Positions 6,881 through 13,229 of a DNA stretch of 14,920 bases are shown in pieces. The notes beneath the pieces were generated by a model that saw only the letters and a list, made by a program, of their open reading frames with translations, had not been told where the DNA came from and did no database searches. Source of the DNA: an uncultured Mailhella sp. (GTDB taxonomy: Bacteria; Desulfobacterota; Desulfovibrionia; Desulfovibrionales; Desulfovibrionaceae); NCBI GenBank assembly GCA_905192935.1, contig CAJJMX010000019.1, positions 1-14,920 on the forward strand, written 5' to 3'. The position numbers were made by a program, and so were the translations under genes. Numbering within the stretch: position 1 is the first letter of the stretch; the number at the start of each line of letters is the position of its first letter.

Positions 6881-7603
6881 ATGACATCATCTTCCTACCG
6901 AAGTCTGATGGCATTTGCCGGAGCATGGCTTTTGTGCCTGCTTCTTGCTCTGCCGTCGGCTTATGGCCAGGATGCCTCTTTCCAGTCGGGTGTGGCCTCA
7001 TGGTACGGCCCCTGGCATCACGGAAAGTCTACCGCTACGGGTGAAGCATTCGACATGTTCGCCATGACGGCGGCTCATCGCACGCTTCCTCTCGGCACAC
7101 TGGTCAGAGTGGAAAATCAGGCCAGCGGCAAAAGCGTCATCGTGCGCATCAACGACCGCGGACCTTATTCCAAAAACAGAATCATCGATTTGTCGTACGC
7201 GGCTGCCGACAGCCTCGGCCTTTCCGAGGCGGGCGTTTCCCGAGTGACCCTTGAAATCGTGGGAGACAGCAAGGGACATCCTCTGTTGCGGTCGCAGGCC
7301 TTCTTCGTCAAGCTGGCGGAGACGCCGCTCTCTTTCGACGCCGTGTCGCAGCAGCTGCGCCGGCTCATCTGCCTTGGCATGTATGACGCGGCATCTTTGC
7401 TGCATACGCGCGACGGCGTCATGGCCATAGGGCCTTATGCCAGTTTCCAGGAATCGCAGGACGCGCTGGTGCGCGTGGCCACGACACACCCCGGCGCCAG
7501 CATCATGCTTGCTGAGAAAAATTCCATGGCCCCGGCCGTTCAGGCCGTGGCTGAAAATCAGGCGTCCGCCGCAGAAAGCGACGGACCGGCCCGCGGCGCG
7601 TGA
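6881..7603 (+). CDS. rlpA: RlpA-family septal lytic transglycosylase with DPBB and SPOR-like domains
   Basis: This 240-residue exported protein has a signal peptide (hydrophobic core about 11-25, likely cleavage after AYG at 29). The double-psi beta-barrel spans about 36-118, with GVASWYG at 37-43, TATGE at 51-55, AHRTLPLG at 65-72 and NDRGPY at 91-96. E55, H66 and D92 have the spacing of the catalytic residues reported for Pseudomonas RlpA, which cleaves peptide-free glycan strands at the division septum. Residues about 130-202 (FFVKLAE... IGPYASFQESQDALVRV) resemble a degenerate SPOR domain, which binds denuded septal glycan. No lipobox is seen, whereas many RlpA proteins are outer-membrane lipoproteins. 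The ATG at 6881 has GGAG five bases upstream. A GTG at 6854 is in frame but less well placed. A strong terminator follows, so the gene is probably monocistronic. Confidence 0.9.
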   Translation: MTSSSYRSLMAFAGAWLLCLLLALPSAYGQDASFQSGVASWYGPWHHGKSTATGEAFDMFAMTAAHRTLPLGTLVRVENQASGKSVIVRINDRGPYSKNRIIDLSYAAADSLGLSEAGVSRVTLEIVGDSKGHPLLRSQAFFVKLAETPLSFDAVSQQLRRLICLGMYDAASLLHTRDGVMAIGPYASFQESQDALVRVATTHPGASIMLAEKNSMAPAVQAVAENQASAAESDGPARGA

Positions 7604-7630
7604 GAAACGCCGCCCCTTCGATGCGCGACG

Positions 7631-7665
7631 GCCCCCGGAGTCGAAAGACCCGGGGGCTTTTTTTT
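7631..7665 (+). terminator. Rho-independent terminator of rlpA
   Basis: Perfect 8-bp GC stem (7631-7638 with 7650-7657), 11-base loop, followed by T8 (7658-7665), beginning 28 bases past the rlpA stop. Confidence 0.95.
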
Positions 7666-7873
7666 GCTGGGAAAGCTCTCGAGAAATCCCCGGCCCTTTT
7701 GCCTGTCGCGAAGAAGGGAAAGTCCTTTCCGGAATCCCTTCCCGGAAGATTGCCGTCCTGCGTTGCCAAAGAAAAATTTTTCCATTTCATAACCATGTGT
7801 AAGCGTTGGATTTTTGGTTCAGGATCGTACTATGTTGAACGGTGCGTACACGATAACATGAATAATATTAAAT

Positions 7874-7892
7874 AGTAATGATTATTATTACT
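7874..7892. promoter_or_regulatory. Fur/PerR-type operator upstream of katA
   Basis: AGTAATGATTATTATTACT is a 9-1-9 inverted repeat with one mismatch between the arms. It matches the classical 19-base Fur box at 13 of 19 positions, and its inner 15 bases match the PerR consensus TTATAATNATTATAA at 11 of 14 defined positions. It ends two bases before the candidate -35 of katA, a position suited to repression. Which Fur-family regulator binds cannot be told from sequence; PerR is the usual one for catalase. Confidence 0.65.
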
Positions 7893-7893
7893 G

Positions 7894-7922
7894 TTTACAA
7901 AAAAGTTTCTCTGTGCCATGCT
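7894..7922 (+). promoter_or_regulatory. Candidate promoter of katA
   Basis: TTTACA (7894-7899, 5/6) and CATGCT (7917-7922, 3/6) with a 17-base spacer and an extended -10 TGC at 7914-7916. An alternative is TTGGAT (7807-7812) with TACTAT (16-base spacer), which would put the operator downstream of the start site. The first fits the operator position better. Confidence 0.45.
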
Positions 7923-7990
7923 TTCTTCGTCACAAGGCCTTGCATGACGGCAACTGCACCCTGCGGTGCGCAAACCAGAGGAGAAAGCCC

Positions 7991-9448
7991 ATGAACGACA
8001 GGAAAGACTGCCTGACCACCGGCGCCGGAGCGCCCGTGGCCGACAACAATCATGCCCTCACTGCCGGTCCCCGTGGTCCCATGCTGCTGCAGGATGGCTG
8101 GTTTCAGGAGAAGCTGGCCCATTTCGACCGTGAAGTCATTCCCGAGAGGCGCATGCACGCCAAGGGGTCCGGGGCCTACGGCACGTTCACGGTGACGCAT
8201 GACGTCACGAAGTACACGAAGGCGTCGCTTTTTGCGGAAGTCGGCAAAAAAACGGAAGTGTTCGCCCGCTTTTCCACCGTGGCCGGAGAGCGCGGCGCGG
8301 CGGACGCGGAGCGGGACATCCGGGGCTTTGCCGTCAAGTTCTACACGGATCAGGGCAACTGGGACATGGTGGGCAACAACACGCCGGTCTTCTTCCTGCG
8401 CGATCCGCTCAAGTTCCCGGACCTGAACCATGTGGTGAAGCGCAATCCCCGCACCAACATGCACAGCGCCACGGACAACTGGGACTTCTGGACGCTGCTG
8501 CCCGAAGCGCTGCATCAGATCACCGTGGTCATGAGCGACCGCGGCATACCCGCCTCCTACAGGCACATGCACGGCTTCGGCAGCCACACCTACAGCCTCA
8601 TCAATGCCAAAAACGAGCGCTTCTGGGTGAAGTTCCACTTCAAGACCCAGCAGGGCATAAAGAATCTGACGGACGCCGAGGCGCAGGAGCTCATAGGCCG
8701 CGACAGGGACAGCCATCAGCGCGATCTGTACGAGCACATCGAGAAGGGCGACTTTCCCCGCTGGACGCTGTATTTCCAGGTCATGCCCGAGGAGGATGCC
8801 GAAAAGCTGCCCTATCATCCCTTCGACCTTACCAAGGTCTGGTATCACAAGGACTGCCCGCTCATCGAAGTGGGCGTGCTCGAACTCAACCGCAATCCGG
8901 AGAACTACTTTGCCGAAGTGGAGCAGGCGGCCTTCAACCCCGCCAACCTGGTGCCCGGCATCGGCGTCTCTCCCGACAAGATGCTTCAGGGCAGGCTGTT
9001 CTCCTACGGAGACGCCCAGCGCTACAGGCTCGGCGTCAATCATCACATGATCCCCGTGAACCGGCCCCGCTGCCCCTATCACAGCTTCCACAGGGACGGC
9101 GCCATGCGCGTGGACGGCAACTACGGCAGCTACGCAAGCTACGAGCCCAACAGTCTTGGCGCGTGGCGGGAGCAGCCGGAATTTGCGGAACCGCCCCTCA
9201 GGATACGGGGAGATGCCGACCGCTGGAACTATCCCTGCGACGATGCGGACTACTTCGAGCAGCCGGGCAGGCTCTTCCGGCTGATGAGTCCCGAACAGCA
9301 GGAGGAGCTTTTCGGCAACACGGCCCGCGCTCTCGGGGACGCGCCGAAAGAGATCAAGCTCCGGCACATCCGTCACTGCTTCAAGGCCGATCCGGCCTAC
9401 GGCATCGGCGTGGCCCGCGCCTGCGGCATTCCGGAAAGCGAGATTTAA
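7991..9448 (+). CDS. katA: Monofunctional haem catalase (clade 3 type)
   Basis: The 485-residue enzyme converts hydrogen peroxide to water and oxygen and has the length of small-subunit, clade 3 catalases. The active-site signature FDREVIPERRMHAKGSGAYG spans 45-64 with catalytic H56. The distal asparagine is N129 in VGNNTP. The haem-ligand signature RLFSYGDAQ is at 335-343, with proximal tyrosine Y339. No signal peptide is present, so the enzyme is probably cytoplasmic. AGGAG at 7979-7983 lies seven bases before the ATG; an earlier in-frame start would begin near the predicted transcription start and add an unconserved tail. The gene stands alone between terminators, and the Fur/PerR-type box upstream suggests peroxide- or iron-dependent control. 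Haem dependence links it to the tetrapyrrole gene at the right end. All key residues are intact. Confidence 0.97.
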   Translation: MNDRKDCLTTGAGAPVADNNHALTAGPRGPMLLQDGWFQEKLAHFDREVIPERRMHAKGSGAYGTFTVTHDVTKYTKASLFAEVGKKTEVFARFSTVAGERGAADAERDIRGFAVKFYTDQGNWDMVGNNTPVFFLRDPLKFPDLNHVVKRNPRTNMHSATDNWDFWTLLPEALHQITVVMSDRGIPASYRHMHGFGSHTYSLINAKNERFWVKFHFKTQQGIKNLTDAEAQELIGRDRDSHQRDLYEHIEKGDFPRWTLYFQVMPEEDAEKLPYHPFDLTKVWYHKDCPLIEVGVLELNRNPENYFAEVEQAAFNPANLVPGIGVSPDKMLQGRLFSYGDAQRYRLGVNHHMIPVNRPRCPYHSFHRDGAMRVDGNYGSYASYEPNSLGAWREQPEFAEPPLRIRGDADRWNYPCDDADYFEQPGRLFRLMSPEQQEELFGNTARALGDAPKEIKLRHIRHCFKADPAYGIGVARACGIPESEI

Positions 9449-9582
9449 ATATTGTCTGCCTCCGGTCCTGATCGTGGAAAACGAAGATATCGAAGATGGT
9501 ACCGGACGGCGGAAGGACGGGCAGGTCCCGTCCTGACCGAGGCGGGCGGGCTCTCCGGCAGTCCGTCCGTCTTTTGCATGAG

Positions 9583-9614
9583 AAAGGCCCCCGGCAGAGA
9601 TCCGGGGGCCTTTT
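9583..9614. terminator. Bidirectional Rho-independent terminator shared by katA and lpxB
   Basis: Perfect 12-bp inverted repeat (9583-9594 with 9602-9613), 7-base loop, with T4 on the plus strand and T3 on the minus strand. It sits between the convergent katA and lpxB stop codons (9448 and 9641), so it can end both transcripts. Confidence 0.88.
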
Positions 9615-9640
9615 CGTCTCAGGCAATGTCCGTCGCCCTG

Positions 9641-10792
9641 TCAGCAGCGGTGGGCGTCCTCTCTTTCGGCAAGCGTGGGGAGCAGTTCCCCGGCCAGGGC
9701 CTCGGCGGCGCGCAGCGCGCTGCCGCGCTCTCCGCAGCGCTCCCGAAGTTCCTCAAGGTCGCGGATGACGGCTTCGAGCTTCTGCGGGTGATCGAGCCAG
9801 TCCTCCACGCGCCTTGCCATGGGGGCGGGATCGGCCTCCTTTTCGATGTGCTCGGGGAACACGGTACGGTTCATGATGAGATTGGTCAGGCTTATCCACT
9901 TCACCTTGATGACGCGCAGCGCGACCTGATAGGAGAGCGGGGAAACCTTGTAGGCCACGAGCGTGGGCACGCCCGCAAGTCCCGTTTCCAGGGTCGCCGT
10001 GCCGGAAGCGGCCAGGATGCACTGGAAGGTGCGCATGAGGCGGTAGCGGTCCTTTCCGTCGTGCATGACGAGAGGCACCTCGCAGTTCCACAGCTTCCGC
10101 AGATATTCCTCGGAAAAGTTGGAGGAGCGCACGCAGTGGAACTCGAGGTCGGGAAATTTCTTTACGAGCATGTTCGCCGCGCCGGCAAAGGCGGGCATGA
10201 GCGATTCCACCTCCTTTCGGCGGCTGCCGGGCATGAGGCCTATGCGGTGAGGGACCGGCTCCACGTCCCTTATGCTCTCGTAGTCCACAAGATCCACCAG
10301 CGGATTGCCCACATAGGTCACTTCCATGCCGTGGGAGCGGTAGAAGTCCACCTCGAAGGGCAGGATGGAGAAGATGCGCCGGACGTGCCTTTTCAGGAAC
10401 TTCACGCGGCCCGTGCGCCATGCCCACACCTTGGGCGGAATGAAGTAGTAGACGGGGATCCCCAGGCCCGAGGCTATTTTCGCCACGCGGAAGTTGAATT
10501 CCGGCGCGTCGATGAGCAGTACGGCGTCGGGACGTATGCGTTCCATTTCCCGGCGTATGCGGCGCAGAAGACCGAAGATGCGCGGCAGGCTGGTGATGAC
10601 CTCCACGATGCCCATGACGGAGAGCTCCTCCACGCGCAGCAGATTTTCCTGGCCCGCGCGGGCGAGATTGTCGCCGCCCATGCCCACCACGCGGAGGTCG
10701 CCTTCCGGAGTGATGTCGCGCAGGGCGGAGAGCAGCGCGCCGCCCTGCAGGTCGCCGGAGATCTCACCGGCATTGATCCACAGTGTCTTCAT
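9641..10792 (-). CDS. lpxB: Lipid-A-disaccharide synthase
   Basis: The 383-residue protein is a GT19-family glycosyltransferase that joins UDP-2,3-diacylglucosamine and lipid X into the lipid A disaccharide at the inner face of the cytoplasmic membrane. Motifs in order: GEISGD at 9-14, GMGG at 37-40, IDAPEFN at 94-100 (D95 corresponds to the catalytic aspartate of the E. coli enzyme), PPKVWAWR at 109-116, VGNP at 151-154, MPGSRRKEV at 177-185 and ASGTATLE at 262-269 in the UDP-sugar binding half. The length is normal and no key motif is missing. The ATG at 10792 has GAGGA about six bases upstream and starts the protein directly with the first strand. The ATG lies inside the 3' end of the upstream membrane protein gene (overlap 10764-10792), so translation is probably coupled. 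Usual neighbours such as lpxA and fabZ are not in the window. Confidence 0.96.
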   Translation of the reverse strand: MKTLWINAGEISGDLQGGALLSALRDITPEGDLRVVGMGGDNLARAGQENLLRVEELSVMGIVEVITSLPRIFGLLRRIRREMERIRPDAVLLIDAPEFNFRVAKIASGLGIPVYYFIPPKVWAWRTGRVKFLKRHVRRIFSILPFEVDFYRSHGMEVTYVGNPLVDLVDYESIRDVEPVPHRIGLMPGSRRKEVESLMPAFAGAANMLVKKFPDLEFHCVRSSNFSEEYLRKLWNCEVPLVMHDGKDRYRLMRTFQCILAASGTATLETGLAGVPTLVAYKVSPLSYQVALRVIKVKWISLTNLIMNRTVFPEHIEKEADPAPMARRVEDWLDHPQKLEAVIRDLEELRERCGERGSALRAAEALAGELLPTLAEREDAHRC

Positions 10793-11744
10793 GGGAATCC
10801 TCGCAGTCTTTTCCGGCAAAGCGCCGGAGGGCAGGGTAAAAGGCGTTGATGAGCGCTCCGGCGGCCAGCGTGAAGAGCAGGCGGAAGCCGAGCAGCCCCC
10901 AGAGACTGCCGCCCACGAGGGTGAGCAGCAGGGTATCTTCGATGAGCGAATGGGAGAGTCCGAGCAGGGAAATGGCGCAGAGGGCGTCCTGACGGGAAAG
11001 CGTGCCCTGCTGCGCGTTTCTGATGAGTATGCCGCTGCCGTAGAGCAGTCCCATGGTGAAGCCTATGATGACGATGGAAACGGCCTTCGGGGAGATGCCG
11101 AGCATCCGGAGCAGGGGGCCGAGCAGGCGTCCCATGAGGTCGGAGATGCGGAAGGCGTCGAGAAGACGCTGAAGCAGCATGACGGCGCAGATGATGACGT
11201 ACATTTCCGCAAGCGTCTTTGCCTGCTGGATGAACCATGCGCCGAGGGAGCTCGTGGCGCCGGCGGAAAGAAGTATGGTCGCCTGCTGCTGAAGCAGTCC
11301 GAAGCCGTCGAGCACAAGATGCAGAAGAAAGGCCGCCAGAATTCCCGAGCCGAAACGCAGGAAGAACTGAAACGCCATGGATACGCCGCACTGTCCGGCA
11401 ATGCGCACTTCCAGAATGAGACTGTGCGCGATGAGCACGAGCACGCCGAAGACGGTCATCTGGGCGATGGTGAGTTCCGGAAGCTGGGGCAGAAGGGCGA
11501 TGATCACCATGAGCCCGGAATACATGCTCACGAGGATGCAGGACATCCAGGCGAGGCACATTTCCGCGGGCAGCCCGAGAAGCGCCATGACGGGCCGCAG
11601 CGGCAGGGACACATAGGGAATAAGTCCGCTTTCCTCAAGCACCTTGACGAGCAGCACGATGGGGATGAGGAAGCGGAAGATGCCGAGGGCGACCCTGTGT
11701 CCGTCGCGCCAGCACTCCGCAAGCGATGTGAGAAGCGTGTTCAT
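10764..11744 (-). CDS. Nucleoside-recognition (Gate) domain integral membrane protein
   Basis: The 326-residue protein is almost entirely hydrophobic, with about eight predicted membrane segments and no signal peptide. Two Gate-like segments can be seen: SGLMVIIALL...LTIAQMTVFGVLVLIAHSLI (about 76-110) and GSGILIRNAQQGTLSRQDALCAISLLGLSHSLIEDTLLL (about 217-255). The shared layout, small residues before a charged loop and then a helix ending in HS-L-E, points to an internal duplication. Gate domains occur in nucleoside transporters and in spore maturation proteins SpmA/SpmB. The substrate is unknown here, and the domain name does not prove nucleoside transport. The ATG at 11744 has only a weak GGA upstream. 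The gene overlaps lpxB by 29 bases, so the two are almost certainly co-transcribed. I find no clear promoter in the GC-rich leader. Confidence 0.85.
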   Translation of the reverse strand: MNTLLTSLAECWRDGHRVALGIFRFLIPIVLLVKVLEESGLIPYVSLPLRPVMALLGLPAEMCLAWMSCILVSMYSGLMVIIALLPQLPELTIAQMTVFGVLVLIAHSLILEVRIAGQCGVSMAFQFFLRFGSGILAAFLLHLVLDGFGLLQQQATILLSAGATSSLGAWFIQQAKTLAEMYVIICAVMLLQRLLDAFRISDLMGRLLGPLLRMLGISPKAVSIVIIGFTMGLLYGSGILIRNAQQGTLSRQDALCAISLLGLSHSLIEDTLLLTLVGGSLWGLLGFRLLFTLAAGALINAFYPALRRFAGKDCEDSHEDTVDQCR

Positions 11745-11910
11745 GGCATGTCCGTGGGAAGGCTTTTGCCGGGCGGGTACGGTCCCGGGAAGTCGGGCGC
11801 TCGGGCTGCCGGGGGAGCCCGCCCCTTGAGGCAGCCGCACCCGTCAGCGCTCCCCGGTCCCGGACGGGCGGAACGTCGTCCGGCGGGATCCGGGACGGTC
11901 CGGCTTCATG
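11745..11910. other. GC-rich leader with nested inverted repeats upstream of the Gate protein gene
   Basis: No gene. An 8-bp perfect inverted repeat (11857-11864 with 11889-11896) encloses and partly competes with a second stem (11860-11866 with 11877-11883). No sigma70-like promoter was found between the terminator at 11911 and the ATG at 11744. Confidence 0.4.
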
Positions 11911-11950
11911 AAAAAAGCCGCGCGGAAGCGAGAATGTCTCTTCCGCGCGG
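11911..11950 (-). terminator. Rho-independent terminator of the cobA-hemD, purN, small exported protein operon
   Basis: Perfect 11-bp stem (11918-11928 with 11940-11950), 11-base loop, followed on the minus strand by T6 (11911-11916). It lies 74 bases past the stop codon at 12025. Confidence 0.93.
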
Positions 11951-12024
11951 TTCTGAAAGAAAAGCGGGGCGCTTCCCGGAGAAAGTCGAAGGCGCCCTGT
12001 CGGAGCGCTCCGCCGTAAAGACGG

Positions 12025-12471
12025 TTACTTGTCGCGGTCGAGATAGCCGTAGCGGGCGGATACGCCGTCGGTGCGGCTCACGATGCGGTCGGCCACTTCA
12101 TCCACGGTGTCGGGCGTGACGATGCCGAGATCCCGCACGAGGTAGTATTCCATGGAGCCTTCGGAGAGGGCCAGTGTCCACACCACGGCGTACACCGAGC
12201 CCACGCCGGGACGGGAGGGAAATTCCGACGCCGTGGACAGCAGGATGCGGAACTTGGCCTCTCTGGCGGGGTTCGCCGGGTTGGAGCTGTTGATTTTCTT
12301 CTGAAGGCTGTTGAACAGGGAAACGCCTATGCTGTCGTTGCCCTCGAATTCCACCACCACGGGGGTGCGGCGTTCCGCCTTCCTGGGAGCGTCGTCGGCG
12401 GCGTGGGCGACGGAGCTCATGCAGAGGCAGGCAACAAGGGCGAGCGGGGCGAAAAGACGGGAAGCTTTCAT
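12025..12471 (-). CDS. Small exported protein, unknown function (possible lipoprotein)
   Basis: I do not recognise this 148-residue protein. The N-terminus is a typical export signal: MKASR, a hydrophobic core, then VAHA-ADD with a signal peptidase I site after residue 24. LVAC at 12-15 also fits a lipobox, so lipidation at C15 is possible, though the core would be short. The mature part alternates strands and helices (VVVEFEGND, LFNSLQKKI, FRILLSTAS, YAVVWTLAL, EYYLVRDLGIVT, VDEVADRIVSR), which suggests one compact alpha/beta periplasmic domain. The ATG at 12471 has GGGAG six bases upstream. It follows purN after 83 bases with no promoter or terminator between them, so it probably shares the cobA-hemD and purN transcript. 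A functional link to those enzymes is not shown. Confidence 0.8.
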   Translation of the reverse strand: MKASRLFAPLALVACLCMSSVAHAADDAPRKAERRTPVVVEFEGNDSIGVSLFNSLQKKINSSNPANPAREAKFRILLSTASEFPSRPGVGSVYAVVWTLALSEGSMEYYLVRDLGIVTPDTVDEVADRIVSRTDGVSARYGYLDRDK

Positions 12472-12554
12472 GCGATCTCCCTCGGCTGACATTCAGCCGT
12501 ATCTGCGCGGATTTCGCGCGGTGTGAGCCGGAAGGCCGGCGGTATGGCGGAAAA

Positions 12555-13229
12555 CTAGAAACCTTCTTCCAGAGGCGGCCAGATGAGAGCCATGTCCGGC
12601 TGCGGGGCGAGCGGGCGGCCTGAGGGCGTGAGCAGCACGCGGCGGCCGTCGAGACGCAGACGGTCTTCGGCCAGCCACTGAAGCGCCTGCACGTAGATGC
12701 GGTGCTCGAACATGTGGATGCGGTTCAAAAGCGCCTCGTCGTCCTCGTCCTGCCGCACGGGAAGCGTGGCCTGAACGATGATGGGCCCGCCGTCCATGAC
12801 GGGATCCACGATGTGCACGGTGCAGCCGCTGAACTTCGCGCCGTACTGCCAGGCGTCGCGCGCGCCGTGCGTGCCCGGAAAGGCGGGGAGCACGGCGGGA
12901 TGCACGTTGAGGACGCGTCCGGGGAAGGCGTCGAGGAACGCGGGCGTGACGAGGCGCATGTATCCGGCAAGGGCCACGGTGTCCACGCCTGCGGCGCGAA
13001 GCTCCTCCACCATGCGCAGATCGAAGCTTTCCCGGTCGGGGAAGGTCTTGTGGTCGAGGCACAGATGGGCGATGCCGTGCCTTTTCGCGCGCTCAAGCAC
13101 GGGCGCGCCGGGACGGTTGGCGATGATGATGCGTATGTCCGCGTCGAGCTTTCCGGCTTCTGCGGCGTCTATCATGGCCTGGGCGTTGGTGCCGCTGCCC
13201 GAGGCGAGAATGCCGAGCTTGAGGGTCAT
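12555..13229 (-). CDS. purN: Phosphoribosylglycinamide formyltransferase PurN
   Basis: The 224-residue enzyme transfers a formyl group from 10-formyltetrahydrofolate to glycinamide ribonucleotide, the third step of purine synthesis, in the cytoplasm. The phosphate-binding loop LASGSGTN is at 8-15. The catalytic residues are N108 and H110 (NVHPAVLPAFPG at 108-119) and D146 (HIVDPVMDGGPII at 139-151), matching N106, H108 and D144 of the E. coli enzyme. The ATG at 13229 has AAGGAG upstream and overlaps the stop of cobA-hemD in ATGA, so translation is coupled. The C-terminal tail past about 195 (RLDGRRVLLTPSGRPLAPQP) is somewhat longer than in the E. coli protein. Joining purine synthesis with tetrapyrrole synthesis in one transcript is unusual and may only reflect shared growth-rate demand. 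Confidence 0.96.
   Translation of the reverse strand: MTLKLGILASGSGTNAQAMIDAAEAGKLDADIRIIIANRPGAPVLERAKRHGIAHLCLDHKTFPDRESFDLRMVEELRAAGVDTVALAGYMRLVTPAFLDAFPGRVLNVHPAVLPAFPGTHGARDAWQYGAKFSGCTVHIVDPVMDGGPIIVQATLPVRQDEDDEALLNRIHMFEHRIYVQALQWLAEDRLRLDGRRVLLTPSGRPLAPQPDMALIWPPLEEGF

Larger units (their letters stand above)
7604..7990. other. Intergenic region between rlpA and katA
   Basis: These 387 bases hold no supported gene. They contain the rlpA terminator (7631-7665), a region of short purine/pyrimidine inverted repeats around 7713-7741 of unclear meaning, and the AT-rich katA control region (about 7770-7930) with a Fur/PerR-type box and promoter. Confidence 0.6.

Noticed and set aside
9515..9533. 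7-bp hairpin after katA as the katA terminator
   Set aside because: No T run follows. The 12-bp hairpin with flanking T runs at 9583-9614 is much better.
9452..12119. Long plus-strand frames opposite lpxB and the Gate protein gene
   Set aside because: They lack ribosome binding sites and recognisable domains, while the minus-strand frames carry clear lpxB motifs and membrane helices.
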